This document shows, in pieces, positions 35,247 to 46,864 of a stretch of DNA of 64,000 nucleotides. The DNA is taken from the NCBI RefSeq assembly GCF_001540865.1, contig NC_033639.1, positions 7,986,432 through 8,050,431 on the forward strand, read 5' to 3'. Each line of letters begins with the position of its first letter. The first letter of the stretch is position 1. A model generated the notes under the pieces. The model did no database searches. It was not told the DNA's origin and saw only the letters and a list, made by a program, of their open reading frames with translations. A program made the position numbers and the translations under genes. The stretch comes from Ananas comosus (taxonomy: Eukaryota > Streptophyta > Magnoliopsida > Poales > Bromeliaceae).

Positions 35247-35410
35247 TAGGGCTGGCAAATGAGCGAGCCGGCTCGCGTTTGACTCGTGTTCGACTCGATA
35301 TTTGACTCGCTCGAGCTCAACTCGAAATTAAATGAGCCGAGCTTGAACAAAAAAAAAGCTCGAAATTCATTTTAAGTCGAGCTTGAGTGCTCGAAAAGCT
35401 CGAAAAGCTC

Positions 35411-35455
<45 letters not shown>

Positions 35456-35716
35456 CTACTATGCTATCGAAAGTATAGAGATCTGTGCTTTCGATTTTTT
35501 GATTCTTAGATCAATCACTTAAATCGTTTTTATCTTTGATTAATATTATTATTACCTTGTAGGACCACTCAATCCTAAGAGCATTATTTAATCCTAAGAG
35601 AAACCACAATCATCCCAACCATACAATTTTTAATCAAAGGTCAAAAATTCAAAAACATCAAATCCTCTATATTTTCGATAGCATAGTAGTTCTACACTAT
35701 ATATATATATAATATA

Positions 35717-35747
<31 letters not shown>

Positions 35748-36581
35748 TAAAAATATATAAATATAATATATTTTAATTATATATAGGCTGAGTGAATAAT
35801 CTTGAGTTTAGTTAAAATTGGGCCAATATGTTGGCCCATAAAAACAAACCCAATAGATAAAATAAAAAAGCAAAATTTTACTAAATTTATATATTTTTCC
35901 TTTCTTTCTTTCTTTCTTTCTGCTTCTTCTTTCCACGAGGCTTAAATTTCAATATGTTTCTCTCTTTCTCTTTTTCTGTCTCTCATCCTAATGTGCCAAG
36001 CGGAAGCCCTCTAAGTTATCAAGTATCATCATATACCCGCCGTTGCCTACCTTGCTATTAATTGTATGCTTTAGAAAATATACAGAATATTTTTAAAGTA
36101 AAAATTATTATTCATATATAAATTTTAATTTTAGTTATATATGATTGGATAGTTTAATCCAATATTTATCTATATAATTATTTATTTTGACTGCATAACG
36201 AAAATGAATAATATAGAGATTGAAGACGGATGAAAAGACATGTGAGACTGAAAAATATAGATATTCAACTCATAAATTATTTTTTTTCATATTATAATAT
36301 TATATTTCATATAATTATTTTGTACTTTAAACTATTAGACATATTTTTGTATCAAATTATAGATAATTGTTCTATACAAATAAACTATTGATCGTATAAT
36401 GTGTAGAATTTCAAGCGTCTCGTTTAGGGCTCGAGCTCGCTCGACTTGAAATTAGGCTCGCTCGAGCTCGGCTCGAATTAATTTCAATCCAAGCTTGAGC
36501 TTAAATTTAGGCTCGAAATTAATTTCAAGCCGAATTTGAGCCGAGGTAAGCTCGCTCGAGCTCGGCTCGTTTCCACCCCTA
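35247..36581. mobile_element. Non-autonomous hAT-like element with 8-bp duplication
   Basis: 1,335 bp starting TAGGGCTGGCAAATGAGC and ending GCTCGTTTCCACCCCTA, flanked by the exact 8-bp duplication TGCATTGG (35239-35246 and 36582-36589). Both ends carry CTCGAGCTCGGCTCG subterminal repeats. No transposase is seen. A MITE in (TA)n is nested inside. Excision would restore CCATTGCATTGGTTCCC. Confidence 0.88.
35453..35697. mobile_element. MITE, CTACTATGCTATCGAAA termini, nested in hAT-like element
   Basis: Left end GAACTACTATGCTATCGAAA is mirrored by TTTCGATAGCATAGTAGTTC at the right. Both sides are (TA)n, so the insertion target was a TA repeat. About 245 bp, no coding content. Related sequences at 173, 37960-38130 and 42300-42532. 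Confidence 0.8.
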
Positions 36582-36589
36582 TGCATTGG

Positions 36590-37960
36590 TTCCCATGGGA
36601 TTTTTTTTTTACATAATAACCCCATAAAAAAATTATATTTGGCTAAATATTATCTCTTTAAAAGCTATAAATCATTCTTTCTTATAATTCTCCATACACA
36701 ATTATTCTAAGGTATCATTTGGTTCCAGTATAAGCAAAAACTATTTAGATCAATTTTGCGTTTTGATTAAAATTGTGTTGTTTCTGGAAATAGAAAAAAT
36801 AGCATTTGGATTAAAAAAAATAGTGATTAGTTATATATAAAAAATAATAATATTACCCATCTTATTATATTTGAATTTAAATTTTTAAATTTTATATTTA
36901 TATTTTTAAATTTTATATTTTAAAATTTTAAATTTAAATTTGAAAAATATAAATATCAAATTTAAAATTTAAAAATTTAAAATTTAAAATTTAAAATTAT
37001 AAACTTTAATTTTGAGATTAAAATATAAAATTTAAAAATTTAAAATTTAATTTTTAAAATTTTAGTTTTAATTTTTAATTTTTAATTTTTAAAAATAAAA
37101 AAAAAGTGGTGGAAAACCGCTATTCCCACCCTTAGTGGGTTATCCAAAAATAATAATTTAATATTAATTAGATTAATTAATAATTTAAATATATTAATTA
37201 GATTAATTAATGATTTAAAATTATTAATTAGAGTTTAATTAATCTTATTTTTGGTTGTTCCGGGGATAAGGGTGAAACAGCAATTCTAAGTTTATACCAG
37301 GTTATATCATCTTATTTCAGCTACCCGAGAACTACTATTCTAGAATATGAAAAATAATATTTGGATATAAAAAGGGAGAAAAAAGATTATTCCACCTTTT
37401 ATCTCATAACCAAACTGGGTATAAAGGTACAACCCTAACAATCCCATAAGAATCCTATAACATAATTTACTTATGAAGACGGTGAATAATTTATAGCTTT
37501 TAAAGTTTTGTTAAAGATGGTAAATAATTTATCGTTTTTAAAATTTTATTTCACACCATCCTTCACTTGTCTTTCAGTCATAGTACTGTGGTGAGCCAAA
37601 ATAAAGTTAATTTGCAAATTAAAAGGGCTTTTTTATATTTAGCCCCCTCAAAAAAAAATCTACAAATAGCTTCATAAAATTTATATTTGTAAGATTAGCC
37701 TTATTCCCACCACGTAAGCGTCATGCGAGTATTGATAGCGGCACAAATAAAATTGAATATGGTAAATCATTCACTGTATCGTATTCCATTATTTTTGTAC
37801 TATGGTATTATTTAATATTTGAGGTTTTGGATTTAGAAAGGACATCGTGAATCATTTACCGTATCCAAACACAATGAATGATTCACCGTATTCAACTTAA
37901 TCTACCGTCATGCTTACGTGACGCTTACGTGATAGGGATAGGGTCAAATTGTACTATTAG
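36590..37960. other. AT-rich transposon debris
   Basis: No gene. 36712-37430 is probably one element with ends GGTATCATTTGGTTCCAGTA and the inverse CATAACCAAACTGGGTATAA. Inside it, 36850-37090 is low-complexity TTTAAATTT text. 37450-37935 carries family E blocks (GGTGAATAATTTAT, GAATGATTCACCGTA). Confidence 0.45.
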
Positions 37961-38130
37961 GTTTCCGGTCCTGGATAAAGAAATATGCGATTAGGATGAT
38001 AGTGATCTCCTAGAATTAAGTGGGCGGTTGATTAAATAGTATGATCTAATATGTGAAAATGGTCAAAATAGTAGATCTAATGGTGAAAAACTCTATAGCA
38101 CTAAGCGTTTAATACTATAGATAGTATAGT
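37960..38130. mobile_element. Degraded MITE related to 35453-35697
   Basis: Shares internal phrases (GTGATCTCCTAGAATTAAGTG, AATGGTGAAAAACTCTATAG) with the TA-targeting family and runs into (TA)n/(TG)n at 38134. Ends poorly preserved. Confidence 0.4.
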
Positions 38131-38133
38131 ATG

Positions 38134-38135
38134 TT

Positions 38136-38170
<35 letters not shown>

Positions 38171-38172
38171 TT

Positions 38173-38246
<74 letters not shown>
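38134..38246. repeat. Compound (TA)n(TG)n(GA)n(TG)n microsatellite
   Basis: TA, then TG, GA and TG dinucleotide runs totalling about 110 bases. Located about 220 bp downstream of the stop codon of the peptide gene. Confidence 0.9.
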
Positions 38247-38248
<2 letters not shown>

Positions 38249-38461
38249 TTTGTAGTAGCTAGCACAAGATATAGAATAGAAACTTTTCAACAATAACATG
38301 TCAAGGTTCATAAACAAATTTGCTATAGTTCATCAAAGAAGAGAAACCAAAACTTGAGAAACAAAATGCCAAAATTTGTGGTGGTCAAAAACGTAAAAAA
38401 AAAAAAACACTAGATCATCTTCATGCATGCATGTAACAAAACATAAAATATTGTAAGATCC

Positions 38462-39038
38462 TCAGTGGTGCTTGGATTTATGATCTCCAGGGCCATAGTA
38501 ATCAACATCAAACATTGGCAACCTGTGTTGCACTCCTCCTCTTCTAACCCTAGAATATTCCCTTCTCTTCCCCAACTTATAATCATAATCACTTCCATGC
38601 ACCTCTCCATGAGAATCTCCATCTCCAACACCATTAGTTTCTCCTCCCAGTACCATAGTGCTACTCTCCTTTTTCTAAATTAAAAAAAAAAACAAAAAAA
38701 AAACAATAATAATAATAATAAAATTAGTACTTTCTCAAGTGTATAAGAATTTGATTCCAAGTAACATAGCAATGAATTAATACTCACATTGATTCCCTTC
38801 CTGGAGCTATAGTAATCCTTTTCCTTCAAATTGATAGCTAATTAAAGAGACAAAAATGGTTAGTTTAATTTGTTGCATTTTTATCTATACTTTAAACAAA
38901 AATGAACCATCTTAAACCTTTTTTTTACCTCAAAGAGCAAAAATATACATATATATATATACCTTGAATTGATATGGTGGATAATAGTGATAGTAGAAGA
39001 AGCAAAAGGATAAACACCAGCAATAGAGGAGGCCTCAT
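38462..39038 (-). CDS. RGF/GLV/CLEL-type secreted peptide precursor
   Basis: Three exons, 39038-38963, 38837-38788 and 38674-38462, with GT-AG introns of 125 and 113 bp, joined in phase to 112 residues. Exon 1 encodes a textbook signal peptide (MRPPLLLVFILLLLLL...). The middle is hydrophilic and basic (KLGKRREYSRVRR). The extreme C-terminus is DYYGPGDHKSKHH. It aligns without gaps to the 13-residue root meristem growth factor/GOLVEN peptides (pattern D-Y-x-x-P-G-x-H-x-x-(R/K)-H-N). The Asp-Tyr pair is the usual tyrosine sulfation site of the family, and the C-terminal position and gene size also fit. It lacks the usual PP and the final Asn is His. If functional it would be secreted, cut and sulfated, and would signal to receptor kinases in meristem or gravity responses. 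CLE or PSY membership fits less well. Confidence 0.72.
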
Positions 39039-39480
39039 CTGAGTAATAGCTTGAGCTTCAAAAGTGTGAGAAAAGGGAGCCTTAAAAAGGGTGGGTAAAT
39101 ATTAAATTGTAATATTTGTAGGCAAACAATAATGTACAAAAATAAAGGTAAAATAATATTATTGTCCCTTGGGTTTTATCTCTCCTTCCTAATCCATATA
39201 GTGTATAAAATATACACTATATGGCATACTTAAAATGCCTACATTTCCCTAGACATTTAACAAAGCAAAAAAGGATACAAGGCTCCATAATTTATCTAGT
39301 CCTTGGCTGGTGTTTATTAGTACAATTTTGAGCCTTTTGTGAAAAATGTTTCCATAATTTTTGGACCTTGTTTACTCATAAAACACAATGCCACATAAGA
39401 GTTTAATTAGTATGCAAAGAAACTAAATTAAGAATCACTAAAGATTGAAAGAGTATTCTTTGTAATAGTTATATGCGACG

Positions 39481-39511
<31 letters not shown>

Positions 39512-40090
39512 TAAATCAATATGGCATATATATGAGATAACAAAGAATATAATCAATAATATAAAATCTTTTAAAAAAATTTGTTCTCAATAGTACTATT
39601 GAGCAACATAGAGAATTTGAAATGAGCAACATACAAAATGGGTGACCCCTTAAGAAGCGGGGTGACACAGGACTATTTAGGGCACGTTTGGTACTGAGAA
39701 CCATCTCATACCACTAAATAAAAAAGAAATTAATCATGGGATAAAAAAGAATATATATAGAGGTATATTTTTTTCATTTTTCGGAAGGATCATAAAAATT
39801 ATATTTTAACTGATTTTTTACAAAATTTGCAATGTAATATTCTTTACAAAAAAAATTGACAACTATTTTACTATTGCACTTTCTCACTATATGTAATATA
39901 ATATCTCCTTGCGATAGCTTTGAAATTTAGTGAATCTTGATACAAAGCTTCTCATAGTAACGCTTTTCAAATAATATTTTATCAGGCATTAGTATACTCT
40001 ATCGTAGAGATAAATAATTACAGAGAGACTAAGTCTTATCATCTTTTTCCTTTTATAATACTAAATCTCGAAAGTGATTGACTAAACCCT

Positions 40091-40141
40091 AAAACCCTAA
40101 GAGTTGTAGACTATGTAAACCCTAAGAGTTGTAGACTATGT
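40091..40141. repeat. 25-bp tandem duplication with telomere-like AAACCCTA
   Basis: AAACCCTAAGAGTTGTAGAC followed by TATGT occurs twice in direct succession, preceded by ACTAAACCCTAAAACCCTAA. Confidence 0.8.
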
Positions 40142-40629
40142 ATTTCTCAGTCTTTTTTTTTTTTTTCAGCTAACCCTTTTAAACTATTGAGTATGTAACC
40201 TTTATTTTTTATTTCAATTAGGAACCAACAATCTAAATTCATATTAATTTGATAAAATAAGGTCACATTAACTCAGATAAATAATAGCCTACTCATATAG
40301 ATCACGGTTATAGTCCGATAGCTTCATGTTAATCTGAATACAATTTTTCTTTTTTTAAGTTTCTGGATCAATCTAGTCACATCCCCCTGAATGTTAGGAT
40401 GCCGAATACTCCAAAAGGGAGGTAGCAAGCGTGTGTGCAAGGATAAAGTGTAGGTGTATATAAAGACATTAAGGGCGATGAGATTGGGCTTGGCACGATG
40501 GGCACGCAAATGAAAGAAGAGGTTAGGGACCTAACTGAAATAAAAATATACATATATTAAGGACCAATACTACAGTCAATTTTAAATGTTAACAATCTAA
40601 TTGCAAAAAATAATAAAAAAAAAAGCTAA

Positions 40630-40850
40630 AAATATATGTAACTTATCTCAACTATGGACCATTTGGATCTATGTACCCAGCCTTCTAACGTATTTGATTT
40701 TAATTAGCCAACGACACTTTGACTTCAAAACTTAAGCTAATTTATTTAATTTCAAAATCAAAGGTGTCATTAACTCATAATTCAAATTAAATAAATTGAA
40801 AGATTAGATAGCAAAATTCAAATGGTCCGTCATTCACGTGAGTTCCCTAC
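40630..40850. mobile_element. Foldback MITE, family H, copy 3
   Basis: TCTCAACTATGGACCATTTG at left faces CAAATGGTCCGTCATTCACG at right, with matching inverted blocks between. Best-preserved ends of the family in this window. Confidence 0.65.
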
Positions 40851-40940
40851 ATGTCTATCCAAAAATAAAAGCTCGAGGACCACAATAAAACAGAATAAAA
40901 GTTGGGGACCAACCGTGCAGTTTACCCTTTATTTTGATCG

Positions 40941-42295
40941 TTGACCTTTGCTTTGGCCACTTGCGGACACGTGTCGTTCGCTGAGTGGGTGTTTAGTGGT
41001 GGGGGCCAAAATGTGTGTGATGGACCGCACCATCCCCTGTGTGCGGCGTGTCCCCACTTTGCTCGGCAGCGGTCCGTTGGGTTTGGTGACTGTGCTGGGG
41101 CCTAAACAGTGCACCTTGTCTAGGAATAATTGCACAAAACCCCCATAAGTATACTATATTGTAAAATGGTACCCGTAGCATTTTATTTTCTCTTTGTATA
41201 AACTTTCGTTTGCCTCCACCTTGTTTGAGAAACTTTTATTTTGGCCCTTGCTAATAACATTTAGTGACATATTAAATAGGATATTAATTAAGATATGACT
41301 AAAATACAAAAAAAAATTTATAAATATTCAATTTTTTACTTTACCCTCTGTCTTTTAAAAATTTTTGTTTTACTCTTTTAGAATTTAGAGGTGTAACAAT
41401 TAATTAAGCACTGTTATACTTTTGTTACTATTTGGTACATAAACTATCTAGCATGATTGAAAATTTTATTGGGATACTCATTATATCCTTAAAAATTATA
41501 GGAATGTGAACGTATGAGAATCCTATATATTTTTTTTACATATTAGATAACTTAATGAAAAAGATTTTTGACTATTTACGAATTTATTTTTCTTTTTTCG
41601 TCATTTCTAAGAATAAAATAACTATATTAGTAAGCCATTTTACATAAAAAAAATTCTCCAGTTTTGCGTTTTGACAAAAAATGGGCTATTTTTTTCCCCT
41701 TTTTACATGTTCGAATCGAAATTTTAAAAAACTGACTGAAAGATCTCTCCTTGCTTTCTTTCTCCTCCCACTCTCTCACTCCTCCTTCTCCGTCGCCCCT
41801 ATATTTTTATTTAATATTTAAAGTGAAACTTCAATGTTTTTTTTTGTTTCTTGGATGAGCTTGAACAATTTATAATTTGCTCAACCAATTTTTGACTAAT
41901 CTTGGGCCAAACTATTAATTTGTTGAATGCGATCTACAATACCAATTAGTTTTGTAGATCAAAATTATAAATTTTGAGAATTTATTACTAAGGCGTTAGG
42001 GAGTACGAATTTTGGCACACTCCGTGCGAGCGAACATTTCTCCTTAATTTCTTCCTCCATCTCCCTAGAAATGTGGTGTTGATTTGATATGCAGATGTCG
42101 TACCAGGCGAGGACAGATGTCTTAGAACGCTCATATACAAAATTATTCTGTGTACAGAATGATCATATTGCTCGTCCAAAACAGAATCAGAATTAGTAAT
42201 CCTAAAGGCGACAATCCAGAATATAGCATAAAATTATTGAGAGAAAAACAAAAATATTATAGATAGAACTTGTCTAACCCAAAAATAATGTGACT
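40941..42295. other. Mixed non-coding region
   Basis: 40941-41105 is GC-richer than its surroundings and open in three frames over about 60 codons, but no frame shows a recognisable domain. From 41120 to 41670 are phrases like AATTGCACAAAACCCCCATA typical of small TIR elements. No supported gene. Confidence 0.35.
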
Positions 42296-42299
42296 TAAT

Positions 42300-42532
42300 G
42301 AGTCCAGCTACTATACGATCGATAGTACCCAGCTTTTAATACTATCGAGTTTTCTGCCGTTAGATCTACTCTTTAATCATTTTCACCCGTTGGATTGTAC
42401 TATTCAACTGACCACCCACTCAACCCTAGGGGACCACTATCATTCTAATCCTATAATTTTTCATCCAAAAATTTTTAACTCGATAGTAAAAGAGTTTAAA
42501 TATTACTAATAGTATTCCAGCCTAATATGAAA
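42300..42532. mobile_element. MITE related to 35453-35697
   Basis: The left end CCAGCTACTATACGATCGATAG and right end ACTAATAGTATTCCAGCC are partly inverted. The interior shares AACCCTAGGGGACCACTATC and related phrases with the other copies. Confidence 0.5.
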
Positions 42533-43204
42533 AATTCAAAAATCTAAAAGCATTTATAATCTTCTCTCCTCCAACACTTTAAAATTATAGTTAGAATCGT
42601 CACCGGAAAAGTATATAGCCCATGTGTTTTTTTGGTAGCGGTTGCAATATAATTTTATAATATATAAAAAAATTAGAGTCACTTTTAGAATTTTGACAAA
42701 TGTTATCAGTACATTCCTAATAGAGGGATAACTCTTACCTCCATTGATCTAAGAATTCACAAATTTAATAAACAAAAATAAAATAAAATTTGATAAGACA
42801 GGTGGGCAAAGATGAGCCTATACTCTTCCAAAAGAACTAAATAAAAAAAAATTTAAGACTAAATTATAAAACGAAAATTCTAATTGTACACTCCAAAAGA
42901 AAGGTATAGATCGTGCGCTATCCTTTGCCTTAAAATTCACAAAAATCTAAATAAGTTTAGAAAAATAAAATAAAATTTGATGCGACAAGCATGGAATGAC
43001 GATTTTTGGATGAAAAAAGTGTGAGATGAACACTCTACTTTTGAGTGTAAATCTCTCTTATACTTTATCATGTGTCTCAAATATCTCTTTATATAAAAAA
43101 TTTAAATTAATAATGTCAACCATGCTCTTTAGTTTTGTCTGAAACAAATTCTTTCATTAGGATTTTTTGATAATTTTAACGATGACAAGTTAAGATATAT
43201 AGCA
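42533..43204. other. AT-rich stretch, nothing recognised
   Basis: Short frames only. Two similar phrases, ATAAAATAAAATTTGATAAGA (about 42777) and AAAATAAAATTTGATGCGACA (about 42964), suggest a diverged local duplication of about 190 bp. Confidence 0.35.
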
Positions 43205-43355
43205 TTTTTTTTTTTGAAAGATAGGTAGCACGCTACCCGCTTCGTTTATTTTATTTAGAAATAAACTTAGCTAGAAATATGAATCAACTATTATTCGAAC
43301 TTGGGTTTCGAGTACCAACCACCAAGCCCTTTGCCACTTGCTTTAGGGACGGTCG
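43205..43355 (-). mobile_element. tRNA-derived SINE, copy 2
   Basis: Read on the minus strand: CGACCGTCCCTAAAGCAAGTG (A-box region), GTTCGAATA (B box, one change), AATAAAATAAACGAAGCGGG, GTAGCGTGCTACC, then an A-run (T-run at 43205-43215). Clearly the same family as 15907 and 47868. Confidence 0.8.
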
Positions 43356-43611
43356 TGTTTGAGATAAAAAATATGAATTTGAATTCAAATTGGGATGTAG
43401 AAGGAAAGAAAATAAATTATAATTTGATTGCTATTTTCCTTAAAAAGGGACAAGGAATCAACAAGGAAAAAAATAAAAAATATAGTATTACCTTATTTTC
43501 AAAATTTTTTGAATCATTTTCTAAAATAAAGTGGTCCAAAAAAATCACTATAAATTGGATCATAAAAAAAAATATGTCTTTTAGGGAGGGAAGGTTAAAA
43601 AAAAAAAAAAA

Positions 43612-43965
43612 ATGAAAGAAAAAAGAAAAAAGAAAAAGGAAAAAAGAGAGAGTGGCTGGCAGGAGGAGGCTCAACTCCCTCTCCCTCTGGTTCGTACACA
43701 GAGAGAGGGAGTAGGGTCCCCTCTCTCAGGCCAACCAAAAAAAAAGAAAAGAAAAAGAATGAAAAAAAAAAGAGAGAAAAGAGAAAGTAAAAAAAGAAAA
43801 GAAAAGTTGAAGCACGATCACGATGACGACAGCTACGACGATTCTGACGACGACGACGACGACGGTGACGACGATGGCGGCGGCGATCTTGGCGACTTCC
43901 CCAACGACAATCACGACGACTTCTACAATAACAGGAGATACGCATGCATACGCATAGCGTAAGTG
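43612..43965. other. GC-rich low-complexity segment
   Basis: Purine-rich AAAGAAAAAG runs lead into a GAC/GACGACGA-rich block (43815-43925) open on both strands. The plus-strand frame is Asp-rich and the minus-strand frame is Val/Arg-rich. No domain is recognisable, and I do not call a gene. Confidence 0.5.
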
Positions 43966-44075
43966 CGATTTTTTTGTTGGTTTGATCAACCCGACCATCT
44001 TTGTGATAGGTTTCGAACCGATCAAATCTGACATTAAATCGTCACTTCCGCCGTGCGTATATATTGTTAATCTCT

Positions 44076-44356
44076 AAACCGTGCGGCCATCTTCGTGATA
44101 AGCTCGACATGGTCAAAATGATTGATGGAACCGGATGTTTTACTACGTAAACCGTGCGGCCATCTTCGTGATAGGCTCGACATGGTCAAAATGGGTGATC
44201 GAGCACCATTTATCTTGTTACGAAAACCGTGCGACTATCTTCGTGATAGGCTCGACATGGTCGAAAACGTAAACCGTGCGGCCATCTTCGTGATAGGCTC
44301 GATATGGTCGAAAAGATTAATCGAACAGCCATCTTCGTGATAGGCTCAACACGATA
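44076..44356. repeat. Five-copy tandem repeat, CCGTGCGGCCATCTTCGTGA unit
   Basis: Copies begin near 44076, 44148, 44223, 44270 and 44322. Each reads roughly AAACCGTGCGGCCATCTTCG then TGATAGGCTCGACATGGTC, with spacers of 0-30 bp. A diverged sixth relative (CCGACCATCTTTGTGATAGG) lies at about 43990. In one frame the repeats read KPCGHLRDRLDMV-like text, but no protein family matches. Confidence 0.85.
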
Positions 44357-44599
44357 AATCAGGGTACTTGAACAAAATTATTAAATTTGAAAACGGCAGA
44401 TATCAACCATTAAAAATTATTGATTTTGAATCATTTCGATCACTAGGTAAATGATATCAAAAAATCGCAAAAATTATTTTCTAGAAACTTCAAATACCCT
44501 AGATCAAGTCTAACGGAGCCGATCGTCTATTCGAAAATTCCATCATCGAAAACGGTTCAGGAGCACGGAGGCCTTCGTGCTTCTATGAGCAGAGTAGCC

Positions 44600-44950
44600 C
44601 TGCTCTTTTGAATCATTTATTTAATTTTTAAAATTTTTAATTTTACTAGCCAATTTTCTAGTTAGTTTAATTTGAATCAGTGAACAATACGTTGGGTTCA
44701 AAATTTAAGCTTATTACTTACTTTTAATAAATTTACAGTTTCAAAAATTTCACAAAGTATATGAACTAAATCTGTAAAAATGAATGACGCATTCAAATTT
44801 TAAAGTTAAAATACCGTTAACTGATTCAAATAAAATAAACTAAAAAAATTAAATAGTAAATTTAAAATTTTAAAAAATTAAATATTTTAACTCAAAACTA
44901 ATTTAGTTTAAATAATTTCCGAATGTTTTTACATATTTTGTCACAGGGAG
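44600..44950. mobile_element. Foldback MITE, family H, copy 4 (diverged)
   Basis: AATTTGAATCAGTGAACAAT and TTAACTGATTCAAATAAAAT are inverted equivalents within a 350-bp AT-rich block resembling 24940-25275. Confidence 0.45.
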
Positions 44951-45148
44951 CATTAAAGCAAATATACCCCAAATCCAAAAAAAAAAAAAAAAAAGTGCAC
45001 GGATTCCAACGAGTGCAACCGCGTCCAATCCCGCCCCACTCCTGCTGCTTGCCCCAATCTCGAGAAGTTCATCTCTCGAACTTCCCGCTCTATCCGACGG
45101 CTAGAAATCGCTCCCCCGTGGGGCCCACACGTGGCTACAAAGAGAAAT

Positions 45149-45559
45149 GGGTTAATTGCGTACAAGTTCCCGCAAACATAATAAATTACAAATACATTCC
45201 TATAAAGTTCAATTTTTATAAATTATTCTTACAAAAGTCCTAATATTTTCAAATATGTTCTTGCCGTTAGAATTCGTTAGAAAAGTTTAGTTAGTCATAG
45301 GTTAAATACTTTACTGTAGTTAATTTTTTAGACATTTTTATACCTTTTTTATATTATACTGTTGTAATTTTTGGAGAAATATATTTATGATGACAAAATT
45401 AAAAATGTAAACAGTTTTCTAATGGTTCTCTAACTGTAACAAACTAGAGGGCTATATCTGAAAAATATTAGGACTTTTGCATTAATAATCTATAAAAGTT
45501 GAACTTTATAGGGATATATTTATAATTTACAATGTTTGTGGGGACATGTATGCAATTAA
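45149..45559. mobile_element. Foldback MITE, GGGTTAATTGCGTACAAGTT ends
   Basis: Arms of about 100 bp: GGGTTAATTGCGTACAAGTT followed by CCCGCAAACATAATAAATTAC at the left face GTAAATTATAAATATATCCC-type inverse text ending ATGTATGCAATTAACCC at the right. About 410 bp. Confidence 0.7.
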
Positions 45560-45602
45560 CCCAAGAAAAATGCTTTTAAGTCTCCACTCCATAGTACCCA
45601 AA

Positions 45603-45970
45603 TAAAGGCGGATTTCACACTTTTTTACTTTAGTACCATATAATTTAAAGTGTATTACTTTAATACTCTATGATTTTTCTTTTTCTTTTTCTTTTTTTTC
45701 GTCAACACCTTCGTTAACTCTCCATTAAATCATATATAAAAAACTTCAAATACAACACCTATAATTTATTGAATATTCACTTTAATACCCCGTGGTTTAT
45801 TGAATTTTTTTACCTTGGTACCTTAGGGTTTTAATTTATCACTGGTATAACAAAAAAATTAATGAAGGAGATAACAAAAAGAAAATGAAACCACAAAATA
45901 TTAAAGTGATATATTTTAAATCATAGAGTACTAAAGTGAGAAAGTACGAAACTAGATATTTGAAGCTGTT
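45603..45970. mobile_element. Degraded family B MITE
   Basis: Contains CACTTTTTTACTTTAGTACC, ATTTAAAGTGTATTACTTTA and the inverse AGAGTACTAAAGTGAGAAAG. Ends are diverged from 2721-3079. Confidence 0.5.
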
Positions 45971-46860
45971 CCTATTATTAATGTGTTGATCTACACATGT
46001 AATCGGTTAGAGTTTAGAGTTTAGTGTGTAATAATAATGGTGCTTAGAGTTTACCAATAGAGTTTGGGATTTAGTAACTAATATTTAGAATATAATAATA
46101 TATAATCATCTCATCAGTAGCATTGTAGGGTATCTTTTTAGTGTACCTGTAGCAGCACTCTATGACAAAAACGCATGGCGTCTCCAACCAATCAAATTAT
46201 TCTTTTTAAGATTTATCCATCCCATCATAATTTTTCAGAAAAATATTTTATTGTATTATTCTCTGAAAAGAGGAGATGTGATGGGCTAAATATAGATAAT
46301 ATATCGTAGTTACTACTCTAAGGCGCTGTTTGGTTTGATGTAAGTAAAGGGGTGGAACTCAAGTTCCATCACTGTTTGTGTTTATTTTGTTGTAAGTCAA
46401 AAAATGATATAACTCAAGCTACGTTAAACGTCCATTTCACTTATTCTTGACCTTTTCCTTTAGTATCAAACTCAAGTTCCACCACACTAAATTTTTTATA
46501 AAAAAATTATTTAATATTCAAATCTAAACTTTACTTCCTCTAGAATCGGGTTAGAGTTACTTTTTTTTTACAATGGATTAAGATTACTTCCAAACAATAA
46601 TGAGCGATTTAATTATTTAATAGATTGGATTTTACTATGGTAAGCTTACCACTATATTTAAGAGGTAACGAAATCTATTTACTTACATCAAAATAAAACA
46701 GAAGAAGTGATTGAATTTAATTTTCAGACTATACAAGTTACGATAAAACAAACAATAAAAAAATAATCACACTTCAGAAAAATTTAAACAATACTGCATA
46801 GCCATTGGATCTGAAGATTCGTCAATTCAAACGCGCCCCCCCCCCCCCCTCTATAAGGAC
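45971..46860. other. Non-coding, TIR element ends
   Basis: 46321-46700 has a GGCGCTGTTTGGTTTGATGTAAG left end and an ACTTACATCAAAATAAAACAG right end, so a small TIR element is likely. A C-run (46837-46849) follows. No gene. Confidence 0.4.
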
Positions 46861-46864
46861 TTGG

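Larger units (their letters stand above)
39040..40940. other. Gene-free region upstream of the peptide gene
   Basis: The first few hundred bases should hold its promoter, with no diagnostic motif beyond AT-rich text. There is a (TA)n at 39481-39508, a GGCACGTTTGGTACTGAGA element end near 39681, a 25-bp tandem duplication at 40091-40141, and a family H foldback at about 40630-40850. Confidence 0.4.

Noticed and set aside
34733..35350. 205-codon minus-strand frame and plus-strand frames across the methyltransferase first exon
   Set aside because: They run through the GA tract and into the transposon. The transit-peptide frame from 35037 is the one that splices in phase to the enzyme.
43612..44034. 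Asp-rich plus-strand and Val/Arg-rich minus-strand frames
   Set aside because: Trinucleotide low complexity open on both strands, with no conserved domain or splice support.
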